This document shows positions 42,187 through 53,878 of a DNA stretch of 64,000 nt, piece by piece. Every line of letters starts with the position of its first letter. Within the stretch, counting starts at the first letter, position 1. The notes under the pieces are model-generated. The model did not search any database. It saw only the letters and a list, made by a program, of their open reading frames with translations, and was not told the origin of the DNA. The position numbers and the translations under genes were made by a program. Origin of the DNA: Romanomermis culicivorax (lineage: Eukaryota; Nematoda; Enoplea; Mermithida; Mermithidae). The stretch spans positions 682,001-746,000 of the forward strand of contig CAWUHX010000078.1 in the NCBI GenBank assembly GCA_963922205.1, written 5' to 3'.

Positions 42187-43880
42187 GTTTATTAGAAAAT
42201 GCCCCGATGGGGCAGAAAAAAGAAGAATATACTTGCTTCTATAGTTGCCATGCTAGAAAAAGAAGTGGACTAGATTTTTGAGAAATTGGGTCAAAGTTGG
42301 AAGAAATTCACTTCATTTATATTGAATTTTCATTCTTTCTCAAAAAAATTTTCCATGTCAGTGAAAAAGTATATTCTGCAGCATCGTGCATTTTGTCCCT
42401 CCCCTGGCATCAAGCACAATCAAATTTTTCTATAAGAGAATTATATGCGCATGATTTCAAATGTGAAGAAATGGTAAACCAATAGCATTCTAACTCCCGA
42501 CCAATTCAAAACTCCTGCCTTTCACACTAGCTGGAAAATAGTGTGGGATGCATATTATAGTCATTTTCAGAACTATAAAAAACCTGAGGTTGGTTGCACT
42601 AATCTAACATGAGGAGAATCTCAACATCTGGATTAAATTGATGATCCTGAGTTTGAGCTAATCGCAATGCCCAAATTATTTTCTTCCAGTGCACAAACAA
42701 CACTCACTTCAGGATTAACTAATACTGAGGTTTAAGTTCCAGTTTGGGAATTGCAGAAATTTTTATATTTATTTGCTTTAGAGATAAGAAAATCATGCGA
42801 AAATGTTAGTGCAACCCGACAGCTTGAGCTGGGGATAATCTCGACATTGAACTTGTTATAATCCTGATGACATTCAAATCATAACGGACTTGATATCAAA
42901 CTGATTCGCCTTGTTGTTCGAGATTACCTTGCGCTGGAGCTTAGACCCCTTTAGTGCAACTGGGCCTTGGTTACAGTCATTGGGCACTGATCTGCAAAGA
43001 TTCAGCTGTGCATATATTAGGAGTGTCGTTATATTAGATATTAGGGTGTTCTCCCGGACTCTACTGGCACTCCCATTGTTGTGCAGGTCTTTTCTTAAGA
43101 GGCGTAAGAAAAGATGGAGTCTTCTGGTCTGAACTGACCTGTTGGAACTACTCCCTTGGCTAAGCCTCGGTGATAGTGCAACAGTCCTGTTCCCCAGACC
43201 TACAACAACAAAGATAAACTTAACCTCAAATGCGGGGCCTCACCAAAGAGCTCCGCAGTCTCCTAGCTGAGACAGGGAATCCCCTCAGGGATAGACTTAC
43301 CTGAGTATAACCCTCAAAGGGTTTCCCAAGGCTTGCGGACTGCAAGCTGGTGCCTGGGCCTTTGGCCCTCCGCCTTCGAGGATCGATCTAAATAATAAAC
43401 GAATATATTAAACAATAATTCGGATGCAATATCAAAAAGAATGGGGACTGACCACAGTCGAAAATATGTAAATAAAGTCGAAATACTTGGAAATAGTTTA
43501 ATGGACGCCAGCAAGATAAACGAGAATATTATTAAAAAAAGATAATAGTGAACAATGATTTCACCATATCTTTTTGGTCTTTCTTTGGCGCTCCACTTCT
43601 ATGCAAATGTCTGCGCCACTGGTTGTCCATTTTGTCGATTTGCATGGCGATTTCCCCATGCAAATTGCCATCAACGGGGTGCCCAACACCATGGCAACAA
43701 AACGACTTTTTTGAAAGCAGAATGGGAGCTACAGGGATGGGCGAAATTGCTTCCCATCTGGAAACCCGTAAAAAGCGCTCTTTCTGCAATTTCAGTTTAA
43801 ATCCAAAAACTGTGAATGATGCTATTTTGCTGCATAGTAAAATAAAAGAGAATAAATTTGTTTATAGCTTGTAATCAGTA
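42187..43880. repeat. long dispersed repeat, copy 2, with insertion
   Basis: It matches 24308-25640 in the same orientation, from attagaaaatgccccgatg to cttgtaatcagtagaac. Between about 43070 and 43690 it has a 610-bp GC-richer insertion absent from copy 1. Neither part has a convincing coding frame. Confidence 0.6.
42586..42968. repeat. small inverted-end sub-element in dispersed repeat
   Basis: It starts near ggttgcactaatctaacatg and ends near cccctttagtgcaactggg, so GTTGCACTAA is inverted at both ends. The interior contains repeated gaggttta/aggattaac blocks. It is also present in copy 1 (about 24916-25306). It is MITE-like and of uncertain class. Confidence 0.4.
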
Positions 43881-45050
43881 GAACCAAAAATTTGAAAATG
43901 TTTTTACGGTTGCGTATTGCACCGGTTTTGTCAAAAAGAAAATTTTAGTTGGCCAGCAGCACCGAAAATTAAATAATATTTTTGAATTTTATATTTTTTT
44001 GATTTTTTTGGATTTTTGTGATTTTATTAGTGTTTTTGGATTTTGTATTTTATGAAATTAATAAAAATATAGATGCGAAAAGGTGATTTTTGGGCCAAAA
44101 TATGTGCGGCTAATTACTGCTGCTGCCCGTTGCCTCAGTAACCTCCTCGAGGTCTTCCTCGATAGTATCCCCTCTGGCCGGGTTGGCCTCGGGTCTGACC
44201 TCCATCCTGGCCTTGATTTTGGCCTTGCTGGCTTCCGCCACGTCTACCAAGCGGCTGACAGTTCGGATTATAAAACTTATGTTTGAATATGTAATATGAA
44301 AGTTCAGATTATAAAACTTAAAGTTCGGATTATAAAACATAAAACAGAAGGCACGAATTGATGGTTCAGTGCAACATTCTATGGCTTTTCGGCTCAAATT
44401 GTTGCCCTATTACTCCCTCAAAAATAATTTCCAGTGCTCCAAATGACGTTTCGAACAGCTCTCATTACTGGTGCTTACAATAGAGTTTGAGAAGAACTAC
44501 TTGAAAAAATTGTTACACTACCTGAAAACCTCTACAAAATACAAATGCGCACTCCTGCAGCAAGCCCCGACCTCAGAAATCCACTTTAAAGAGCTCCGCT
44601 ATATAAAGCCTATGCCGAGCCACACGTGCTGCTCATATTGATTTTTTTGAGTATGGGATCTTGAATTTTTTCATATCTCTTGAGAAAAATTGCGATGCAA
44701 TTGGAAAGAAAAGTCAAATATCGTAAAGTTTTACACATTTAAATTTTTGTGATGCTTCCTGAAAAAACGTGCATAATGTTCGAAGATAACGAATTTTCTC
44801 AAGTATTGATATGATTTTTTAAAGTGGCCTTTCACGTATTCCGTATTTGTCCCATTCGTTGTATTTTACAACAGAGAATTTTTTTACATAGAACTGTATG
44901 TATTTCTCAAAAAGCGACAAACATTCACTTTCTCGAAGTCTGAGACAAATTTTCTATTTAAGATCACCAAAAATAATTTAACAAAAATCACCGCAAAGTT
45001 GAAATAAAAATCATCACAAAGTTAAAAATATAAATATAAACAAAAAAACA
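43881..45050. other. mostly gene-free DNA; one GC-rich minus-strand frame
   Basis: The only exon-like part is 44110-44250 on the minus strand (VDVAEASKAKIKARMEVRPE... ending TGSSSN*). It is preceded by ACTGTCAG and is distinctly GC-richer than its surroundings. It could be a stray exon or retroelement scrap. Nothing else is supported. Confidence 0.3.
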
Positions 45051-48000
45051 TCACTCATCCTGACAGAAAATAGGTTTCGGTTTTGGTGGTCCTGGGCGAC
45101 AATCTGCAAAAAGATGGTTTCATATGAACTACACTGAATACAATGCCATTTGTGGCTTGTGATCAAAAACTGAGTCACGTAAACATGAAAAAGAAGATTG
45201 GTTCTCGCTTCTGTGCACAATAGTGTTAAAATTGATCATGATTACGAAATATTCAAAATCAAGTACTACATCTATGCGGGTTGCGGATAGCATTAATACT
45301 GTCGCTATTACCTTCAATAAGAGAACATAAAGCCGTGCGGTAGGACCTTGAGTTCTCCACCAAATAGTCGCACTGTTGTAGTGCATCCATGTTCTTCAAT
45401 TTTGTAGCCACGTTGAATAGAGCTTTTGCAGAATCAGTTGATGATTTACGAGGTGAATTCGCAGTTACTTGTTCTGGTTTCAACAAAATTCTGAAATTCA
45501 GCTCTTGAACACTAAATCAAAGAATTTTCTTACTCTTTTTAGATAAATATCCAAACAGCTGACCAAGGGGCACATCCTTAAAGTCTGTGTAAATATCGCC
45601 TATAAAGGAAAATATAAGAAATGAGGTACAACGAATTGTAGCCTAAACTATCCGCATAGAACAATCATCGGTTCCTCATGGATACGAACTTTATTTTCAT
45701 AATATTTCATTAGGAATCAAAGATACTAGATCGTATTAAAAATTTTCAGAATCTTTTTTTTTTAATTTTACTGTACTCACTTCATTTTGGAATGATCGAC
45801 GCAGCGACTTCGCAGCCGAACTTTTATTTAAAATTATGGAAAGCTCGTTGAATCTATTCAATAAAATTTTCCTTCATGATACAAAGTCTTTGATGATCAC
45901 TCTTTTCAACCATTTAAAGATTATCAAAATTTATTTCCTGATCACTAGCAAGACTTCGTTTGTCGAAACTCCTACCGCTGCATCGATCATTTCAAAATGA
46001 ATGGAGGTACTGCTTCACTTATTTAAAATGATTCCAAAAATGAAGTGGATAAAAACGGAAAATCAATCACACTTAATCAAACTAATAAATCTAAGACTTA
46101 TCATTTTGACTTAGTATAGCCCACTTACTTAGAAATGACATATGCAGTAAAAAAACAAAAAATAGATCCAATTTAACAAAAAAATTTTCACATAGTAAAA
46201 ACTATATTATAAAGTAGAAAAATACACAAAATTCTTTCATAACGACAGGAAAACAAAAATCATAGACTACCTTTGATTTGGGTGGAAATGTGTCCGCACC
46301 TGAGTGCTACTCAAAAAATTTTGACCATTTAACAGGCTACTGAAGGAAATTTTCAGCTCTATTTGCCGGTTTGTGTCAGAAAATTTTTTTCCATAGATTA
46401 CTATGGAAAGCTCTCTATAGCCGGCTTTTCTTGAAATGTATCTGAATAATAAAAGTGAAAAGCAAGTAGTATTTTAGATTTTCACGATTTGCTGATAAAC
46501 AATATATCATTCATATAGGACTGGAAATTTGTGAAAATAATGACATAACCTTAAACATTTGGAAGCATTTTATAAAAAACAAAGTATAGTTTTGACGTTT
46601 TGAACTAAGTTTCATGAGATAGACTGTAACTCGGTCAACATAAAAATTACCCATATGATCAACAACCGATTTGTTATCGAACGTAGATATCATATCGTCA
46701 ATGGGCAACACTTCGAATTCTTTTATGAATTCATCAACATTCACACATTTTTCCGGCAAATTGATTTTCGTAAGGTTGCACACTGAAAGAAGGATCAATG
46801 ACGCAACATTACGTACAAGGTTCAAGTTTTGCTCACGCGTTGGATTCGCGATCAATTCGTAGTCAATAACTGGGGCGTCTTGCCTGTGAGATGAAGTTGG
46901 CGATGCATAAGCTAACCCTTGCTGCGGTGATCGGTACGGCAAGTTATTATTGACACCGATATTAATGTTCCTCCTGGCACCCGGTGGCGGAGGTGGTTTC
47001 AATCCAGGTGGACTTTGTACGTTGAAGGCAGGTGCTAATGATGGATTGAATCCCGTTACGGAATGAGCATAAGACGGGAGCCCAACGTTTGGGTAGCGAT
47101 CATCAATAGGAGGCTGATGAGGACTTTGATTATGATGCGGATAAGGTTGTTGAGATCCATCAGATCCATGCGGTGGAGAAAAAATTAGCTCATATTGTGG
47201 AACGGCAGATAAATGGTATGGATCGGCATAGTGCACTGGAGCTCCGTACGGATTGGCGTAGTAAGGCGGTTGATATCCGCCTCCCTGTGGAACATGTGGA
47301 TATGGGCTCGGATATACAGGCAAGTGATTCCACTGATTGAAAGGTACGTCTTGTGGCCGTGGAGTAAAACCGCTAGAGGCAGGATATCGGGGCGCTCCGT
47401 TGAAATCATACGGACTTGAATGGGCAGTTTGTTGGAATGCGTATGATCCGTATTGGGTTGGCGAATTAGCGCGGTCATACGGATTTTGAACTGCAGCGAT
47501 GGGTGCGACGAAAGCAATCGCGGGCCTTCCCATTGGATGATTCAAATCTTGATAACCTGGCTGATACGTGTCTGGTGTTTCATCTCTATTGGTGTCAACC
47601 TGTTGGGGTGTACCTAACCTTGATTCCTCTCCTACAGATGGTGCGGGCCTCATGTAACCACTCACGTCTCCGGATTGAGAGTCCGGTTGACCGTATGTGG
47701 GTGGCAGGAGTGAACCAGTTCCTGCAGGGGTATGGCGCGACAGCGTTAGTTCCGTATTACTAGACTCATATCCATGTTGGGGGCGTGATTGTCTGTATGT
47801 CGGCGATGCGGTTGAAATCGTTCCCTGATTGCTGGGTGTGCGAGCGGACTGATCTAAATGTCCTGAAACATCTTGTTCACCTGGTTTTAGAATAGATTCC
47901 AGGGGAGTCTGAACATTCATGCCATGAGGCGATGTAGACGAATCTGAGTGTTGATTGCTAGCAAGTTTTTCATCCGTACGATCCAGATACGGCAAGATTA

Positions 48001-48057
48001 AGTGATCACCATTTCCATGCTGTTTGGGCTGTTCTGGTCGAGCAGGAGCGAGCGCGC
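45051..48057 (-). CDS. Pro/Tyr/Ser-rich multi-exon protein gene, 5' end unresolved
   Basis: Four exons join cleanly, all with phase-1 introns: 46651-48057, 45534-45599, 45270-45473 and 45051-45103 (stop TGA 45051-45053). The large exon encodes a low-complexity Pro/Tyr/Ser/Gln/Gly-rich region (YADPYHLSAVPQYELIF, GLKPPPPPGARRN). It then has a folded-looking stretch with two Cys (LSVCNLTKINLPEKCVNVDE). Later exons add DIYTDFKDVPLGQLFGYLSK, a helical region with two Cys (LQQCDYLVENSRSYRTALCS), and a tail CRPGPPKPKPIFCQDE. The incoming phase at 48057 (acceptor TCGTACAG) requires an upstream exon that I could not place. The family is unknown. The composition fits an extracellular matrix-like or secreted protein. 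Confidence 0.5.
45774..46010. repeat. MITE in intron 1 of the Pro/Tyr-rich gene
   Basis: The inverted ends are about 35 bp, roughly tactcacttcattttggaatgatcgacgcagcg against tacctccattcattttgaaatgatcgatgcagcg. A related end sequence recurs singly at about 61536-61570. Confidence 0.5.
46424..46590. repeat. palindromic MITE, shortened copy
   Basis: It shares cttttcttgaaatg, agcaagtagtatttta, ataggactggaaatttgtga and the terminal gcattttataaaaaacaaag with the 245-bp family, with an internal deletion. It overlaps the far 3' read-through of the large exon's frame, supporting the splice donor at 46651. Confidence 0.45.
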
Positions 48058-48793
48058 CTGTACGAATAAAACGTAAGAGCGCTTACCATGGGCTAGTATT
48101 ACTTTGGATTCATTTTCTTCAGAGAATGATGCAAACTAGTCACTGGGACACTATTGAGATTCTGATTAACATCATTGGAAGCAATCAGGCATTGAAACAC
48201 TGATTATAGTTAACCATACATGTTCCTGGTGAGTTTTGGGAAGTTTTAATCTCGGACAGACCAGCAGTCCACAGAGAGGTAAATGATCAAATATTCTTCA
48301 AAAACCTTATTGGATACTCTCCTTCTGCCGCCATTGTTCAGTCTTAGAAACCCGGTAGTAACGTACCATATTCGTGTGACTACATAAACTCCAAACTTAA
48401 TGACTCCTGCTGCATATGCCTGAAACTGAACTGCCATAATGCATGACTATTGTGTTTTCTTGAAAATAGGATGAAGTTTCTTACTGCTCCACTCAACGAA
48501 ATTTTTGAAATATTGACCTCTCAGAGATTTTGGCAGCTGTACATGAGCGCAGCTACGAATAATAAAAGCGTCGTTTTTTAAAATGAAACGCTTGTAAATC
48601 AGAAAATGAAAAAATTAGCATTGTCGTCGAAAAACGGTTCACAAGCTTTTACGATAGTATTTTTTCTAAAAAAATTGTTAAAGTTTATTTGAGCGTCTTT
48701 TTGCTCTTATTATTTCTAAACACAATAACCTATAATTCAATTGAGGGCCTTTTTTGGGAGACAGCAGTAAAACAAATTATTTTCTATTTGAAT
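48058..48793. other. intergenic DNA with MITE fragment
   Basis: A 63-codon minus frame (48246-48437) has exon-like borders but its phase does not fit the downstream gene. A partial member of the 245-bp MITE family lies at about 48570-48690 (aaatgaaacgcttgtaaatc). No gene is supported. Confidence 0.3.
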
Positions 48794-51700
48794 CTATTGA
48801 AAATCTTTTACACAATTTCTTTTCAAGTCACAAGACACAAATTCATGAATGCTGAACATGCGCTCCAATTTTTGTCCAATCGGTATAAAGGAATCACTTC
48901 CAGAGAGCAGCAAACCATGGCAAAGCATGTATTTCGTGTATGCTTCATTGATTGCACATATACAAATGTTTGGCTCACTTCCGATTGCATCAGGCTTTGC
49001 GTAATCGTCATATTCTGCTTCATAATTATATGAATCATAGTCTGGATCGTCTTAAACAAAATCATTAATTCGTATCACAAATGTTGCTGTGATAAATATT
49101 TCTGTTCATGAAGTAGAAGGAACTACCCGCTTGTAAAACTGAAAAAACAGGAAAGTTGGTGCACCGGGGTAAGATGATCAATGAAAAAATTGCACCTTCG
49201 ACAGATAGTTTTCGGCGCTAAGAAAGGTAGTGACACTTATGCCTAGGTCACACTTGCGTCCAAATTAAAAGTCTACACTGTGCAGAAAGAAAGTACGATG
49301 AAGAGAACAACATTGTTTAAGCTGCATTTGAATGCAGACGCAGTTGTGACGCCTCCACGATTGTCTGTTCCAACTTCGAGTTCTATTTATCAAATTAGAG
49401 TGGTTTTCCACACTTACAACATTGAAGCATGCATTGGAAGCATTTTTCTCTGACATTTTCGGTCCCGTTAGGAATGCCTCAAATTGTTATAATGCAGTTC
49501 AGTTCCTAATTTTTGCTTACTTCATAGATAAAACATTTCTCTTAATGGAAAAAAATTAATGTTACTGATAAATTAGGTATGCATTTCGTATCATTGAACG
49601 AAGCGAACTACTTCACATATTTAAAGACGTTAATGATATCTTATCCTGTTGATGGTCGTACGACTTGAATAGCTTCAAAACTATACAGCCATATTAATCT
49701 TTGATCCAAAGCAGTAACTTAATAACTTACTTACCTGGTTCATATTGCTGACTTGAAAAGTCTTTTTGTCCCAAATTAGATCTTTGATTAAAAGACATTA
49801 TAGTCGTTGTTGATGGAGCAACTGTCGTGTTGAAAGTAAGGTTTTGACGTTCAGTATGATATTTTTCCCTATTAGTAGGAATGGGTCTATTGTATTGGAG
49901 TTTTGAAGGCATGTTGGTTGTAGTAATTGGTTTTATTGTCGTTCTCAAGCTCGATGGCGTACTAATTATTTTAGATCTTTCAATCGTAAGTCCAATGTTG
50001 CAGTCTTAAAAATAACATGATGTTATAATGTATTACTATCAAAAATAAGAACCAACCCTCTAGAAAATTTTTATAATCTGGAATCTTTGAGGCAGGGTCT
50101 TTAGAAAATTCGTCGCAAAACTGTGGATCAACGGTCCATTTAATACCTATTAATGTAGAAATAATTGAACTTGTGAATTCAACTAGAGCATTTTTGATCC
50201 CACTTACCAAAGTTACTGCTAGTTATACACTGATATTTATCCCCCATTTTAATCATACATCCTGAAAGTAAACTGAATGAGAACATAAATATATTGGGTA
50301 CTAAATTTTAGTACTATCCAAATTGAAACGACCATCTTTGCATGTGAAACCCTTCGATTTCTCGAGATATAAAACTGGATGTTGCTCCAGCAGGCAAAGT
50401 AAATTTTGTTGACTATCTGTGAATTAATCCGAAAAACTTTTCAGAAGAGAACTGCCAAAATAAATAGTCGTTAGTCGTTACCCGTTTTTACGGGATGTTC
50501 GCCAAGATCGCTGATGCACTCTAAAAAATTAGAATCGTAGTATTATAGGATAAGAACTTCAAATATTATTTGGTGGTTACATGTACTGTCGTTATAACTT
50601 TTGTTTTTTGGTTGATAATCGATTTTATACTATTTATAGCTGGCTGTTGCGCTACATTTCATGTATCATGAATACAAGAAGATTCGTTGCCGCATAATTG
50701 TCTGAAGCTTAGCATGACATGATGTTTCGCGAATAAGCAGTCTCTGAATCAATCTTCTTGAAGGTATTTGAAAAGATTTTTCCAATTTTTTGGGCTTAGC
50801 TAAGATCTCCGCGGATTATTTTTCATCGAAAATGAGATATTTTCGATATTAATAAACTCGATTTTTTTTGCAACTTCAGAATTGCATTACACGTCAACTA
50901 TTGAGCCATACAAAAAAACCGTACAGCAGTGTTTCACGGGAAACTAAGATGCGAACTTTAGCTTTTCAAAATGTGATTCATTTTTAGACGAATATATGCA
51001 AGATCGTTAAAACCGATATTCAGGAACGTTATAAAAACATACAACCGCATTCCTCCCTCTGCAATAAAATTTGAAAATAAGTAATATTTTTGTTTTTACA
51101 ATTTTGGGATGATGCAGGACTGTGAGTTTGTGAGTCTTCTCGATTTTTTGAGGTAACCTTCTACCGCTATCGCGATGTCTGTAATAGGCTCGGTCTGGGT
51201 CACAAACTGCGGACCTGAGAGCCAAAGACTGATGCGCGCTCTAAGCAATTGAGCCAATACAGTAATGAGAAAGGTGCTCTCGAATGAGCCTCAGAGGAAA
51301 GATACTGATGCAGACTGACTTTGTTTATTGAAATTAAAATTTTAAAAAAGAAAATATTGGCTTGTGATATCTCGTATTAATGGAATTCTTTTGATTTTTT
51401 TGTATTCCTAAACTCATGTAAGAATAAGTAGACTATAGACATATTTATTCTGCAACAGTTTCAGTAATGGTGGTGGATACTTCGGCCACCCACAATACGA
51501 AGAATAATTTTCAAGACTATTGAAAAAAACAAAATGGATGATCACTCAAAGCGGTCACGGTCCCGGTTCCAGTCTGTAAACGGACCCGGTCTCTGGAGTC
51601 CCAGTACGGTTTCGGTCTCAGACTATAGTTTTCGAACCGCTTTCGCGTTTTATCCGGATAATAAAAAAACTGACATCTGTAGTCCGGCTTGAGACCAGGC

Positions 51701-53820
51701 CCGTTTCTGATTGTCTCCATGGACTATTTGATTGGTGTTGATGGACAAGTTAATTGAGACCCTGTAAATGTGTAGAATGCGGTCTGGATTGGATAGTGTG
51801 GTCACACTGGGACCAGAAATTACGTGGTCAGAGTGGTAATTTCTGGTTCCGGTCTGAAATTTTTCTCTAGAGAACGAGACTGGAAGTCACGTGGTCGGAG
51901 TGGTAATTTCCGGTCGCGGTCTGAATTTTTCTTCTGGTATTTTGTAAATAAATTCTTCCCAAGTATAAAACATTTACCAAAATTGTTTACACACATGATT
52001 TACAGCAAGAACTTTGATTAGTCAATAGTTTGTTAAAAAGTTGAAGGACTATGCTAACAAATTCCTATTCGAGGCCGAATTTTTAAGTGCTGCACCAAAA
52101 TTTTTTGAATCAGGAATGCTCAAAAAGCATAAGAACGACAAAATGAAGTCTTTCTATTACATGTATGTTGACTGCACCGGAGTGCCCGGATAGTCATAGT
52201 AAAATTAACAATCCCGTCGACTTCAACCCTCAACATGGACAAGAACCGTCCAGGCCGTACACCTTAGACCATGTTTTACAACAGCATGAGACCGAGACTA
52301 CTGGGACAGGAGTTTACGTCCCAAAAACGTCCGAAAATCTATGGTCTGAGACCGAGACCATATGGACGACTATAAACAGGACCGTGAACGGTTTCACCGG
52401 TAGCCGTGCTGTGTAAGGCAGTTTTTTCTGCAAATCCTTGACCAATGTTTGTAAATCAAAATTACTGTGCAGCTGTTTCTGAACTTATTGTCTGTTTTTT
52501 ACAAAATGCCTCCAAACTTGAAAAGTGACAAAAAACAGCACTGTCGTCAAAATCGTTTACATTGAACTTTCACTGCAACAATTTTCACTGGAAAAATTCT
52601 TAAGTGCTAGTTGAGTACGCTCACAAATTTCTGGTCCTATATGATCTACTGTTTATCAGAAAATCATAAAAATATAAAATACTACTTGCTTTCCACTTTC
52701 ACTATTCAGGAGCATTTTAAGAAAAACAGACTATACAACTGAAATTTATCAAGATAGATCTTTTTCCGATTCTTTTCTTGTTGCATTGAGGAAAATTAAG
52801 TGGATCAACGCCGTCCATTGCAGACTACAGAAAGAGTCATCCGCGGGCAGCAAAACTGCATATCGTCAATACCAAGAAGAAAGGTGATAAATCCAGTTTT
52901 CACAAAATTGGAGTTATCACTATTTTCGAAGTCTACTCGCATATCTCTTTCATATGTAAAAAGGTTATATATATATATATACATATATCAAACTAAAAAA
53001 ATTCAAAAATGAAATATAAATTTTCGTCAGATCTGGTCAGATTTTCAACTTCGAATCATCATATTTTCAAAACAATAAAAGTGAATTTATCTTCTTTCTG
53101 CATGGCACCGACGATATGCAACTTGAATCAATATTATGTAGGGTAGAAAAAAAATCAAACAAAGTGCGATATCGCAGTTGGAAATCACGAAATCATAATT
53201 TATAATGAAGAATCTAAGAGGTCAAAGACTTTTTCATATGGCTTTCGCTGCGCATAGGAGAGATATGCTTTCGAAAAGATGAATATTGATAGCCCAATCA
53301 ATTCCTTCAGTGGGCATTTATCACTTTTCCCATTACATTGTGTCAAACCGATATATATTGCGTGATAATCAACTATATTAATTTTCAAATGAGCGTAGAA
53401 ATGCAGAAAATGCAAACAAATCCCGGGGGCAGATGATTGTCCTACATCGCCAGCCAACATGTTCAATTTTCAAATTGTAGTCCACACTGTTAAAATCAAT
53501 CTTGGAAAAAATGCGGCCGCCACGCAGGTTGCTTATTCGATTGTGTGTCGATACCCCGACCATCCCTTTATCCCGACTATCCCTTTACCCCGACCATCCC
53601 GTTACCCCGACTAATGTTAAAAGTGAAATACAAAAAAATCCTTTATCCCGACCGTCCCTTTATCCCGACCGTCCCTTTACCCCGACCGTCCCTTTACCCC
53701 GACCGTACCGTTACCCCGACCAACGTTAAATGCGCAGTATTACACAACTGACGTAAGTCAGAAAATTTAAAATGATCCACATTATTTTCCCACGGTAGTT
53801 TACAAAACTTGAAACAGTGC

Positions 53821-53878
<58 letters not shown>

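Noticed and set aside
24308-43880. Dispersed repeat copies as Polinton terminal inverted repeats or as LTRs
   Set aside because: They are in direct, not inverted, orientation, so they are not Polinton TIRs. They lack TG...CA ends, PBS and PPT, so LTR status is not supported.
46511-46650. Extension of the Pro/Tyr-rich large exon to the ORF stop at 46511
   Set aside because: This part overlaps a MITE copy, and a GTAATT donor at 46650 gives an in-phase splice to a good downstream exon.
48246-48437. 63-codon minus-strand ORF as first exon of the Pro/Tyr-rich gene
   Set aside because: Possible donors leave the wrong phase for the 48057 acceptor and create a stop.
53502-53751. Plus-strand ORFs with repeated YPDRPF-type peptides
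   Set aside because: They are by-products of the 15-base array being a multiple of three; there is no start context or other exon.
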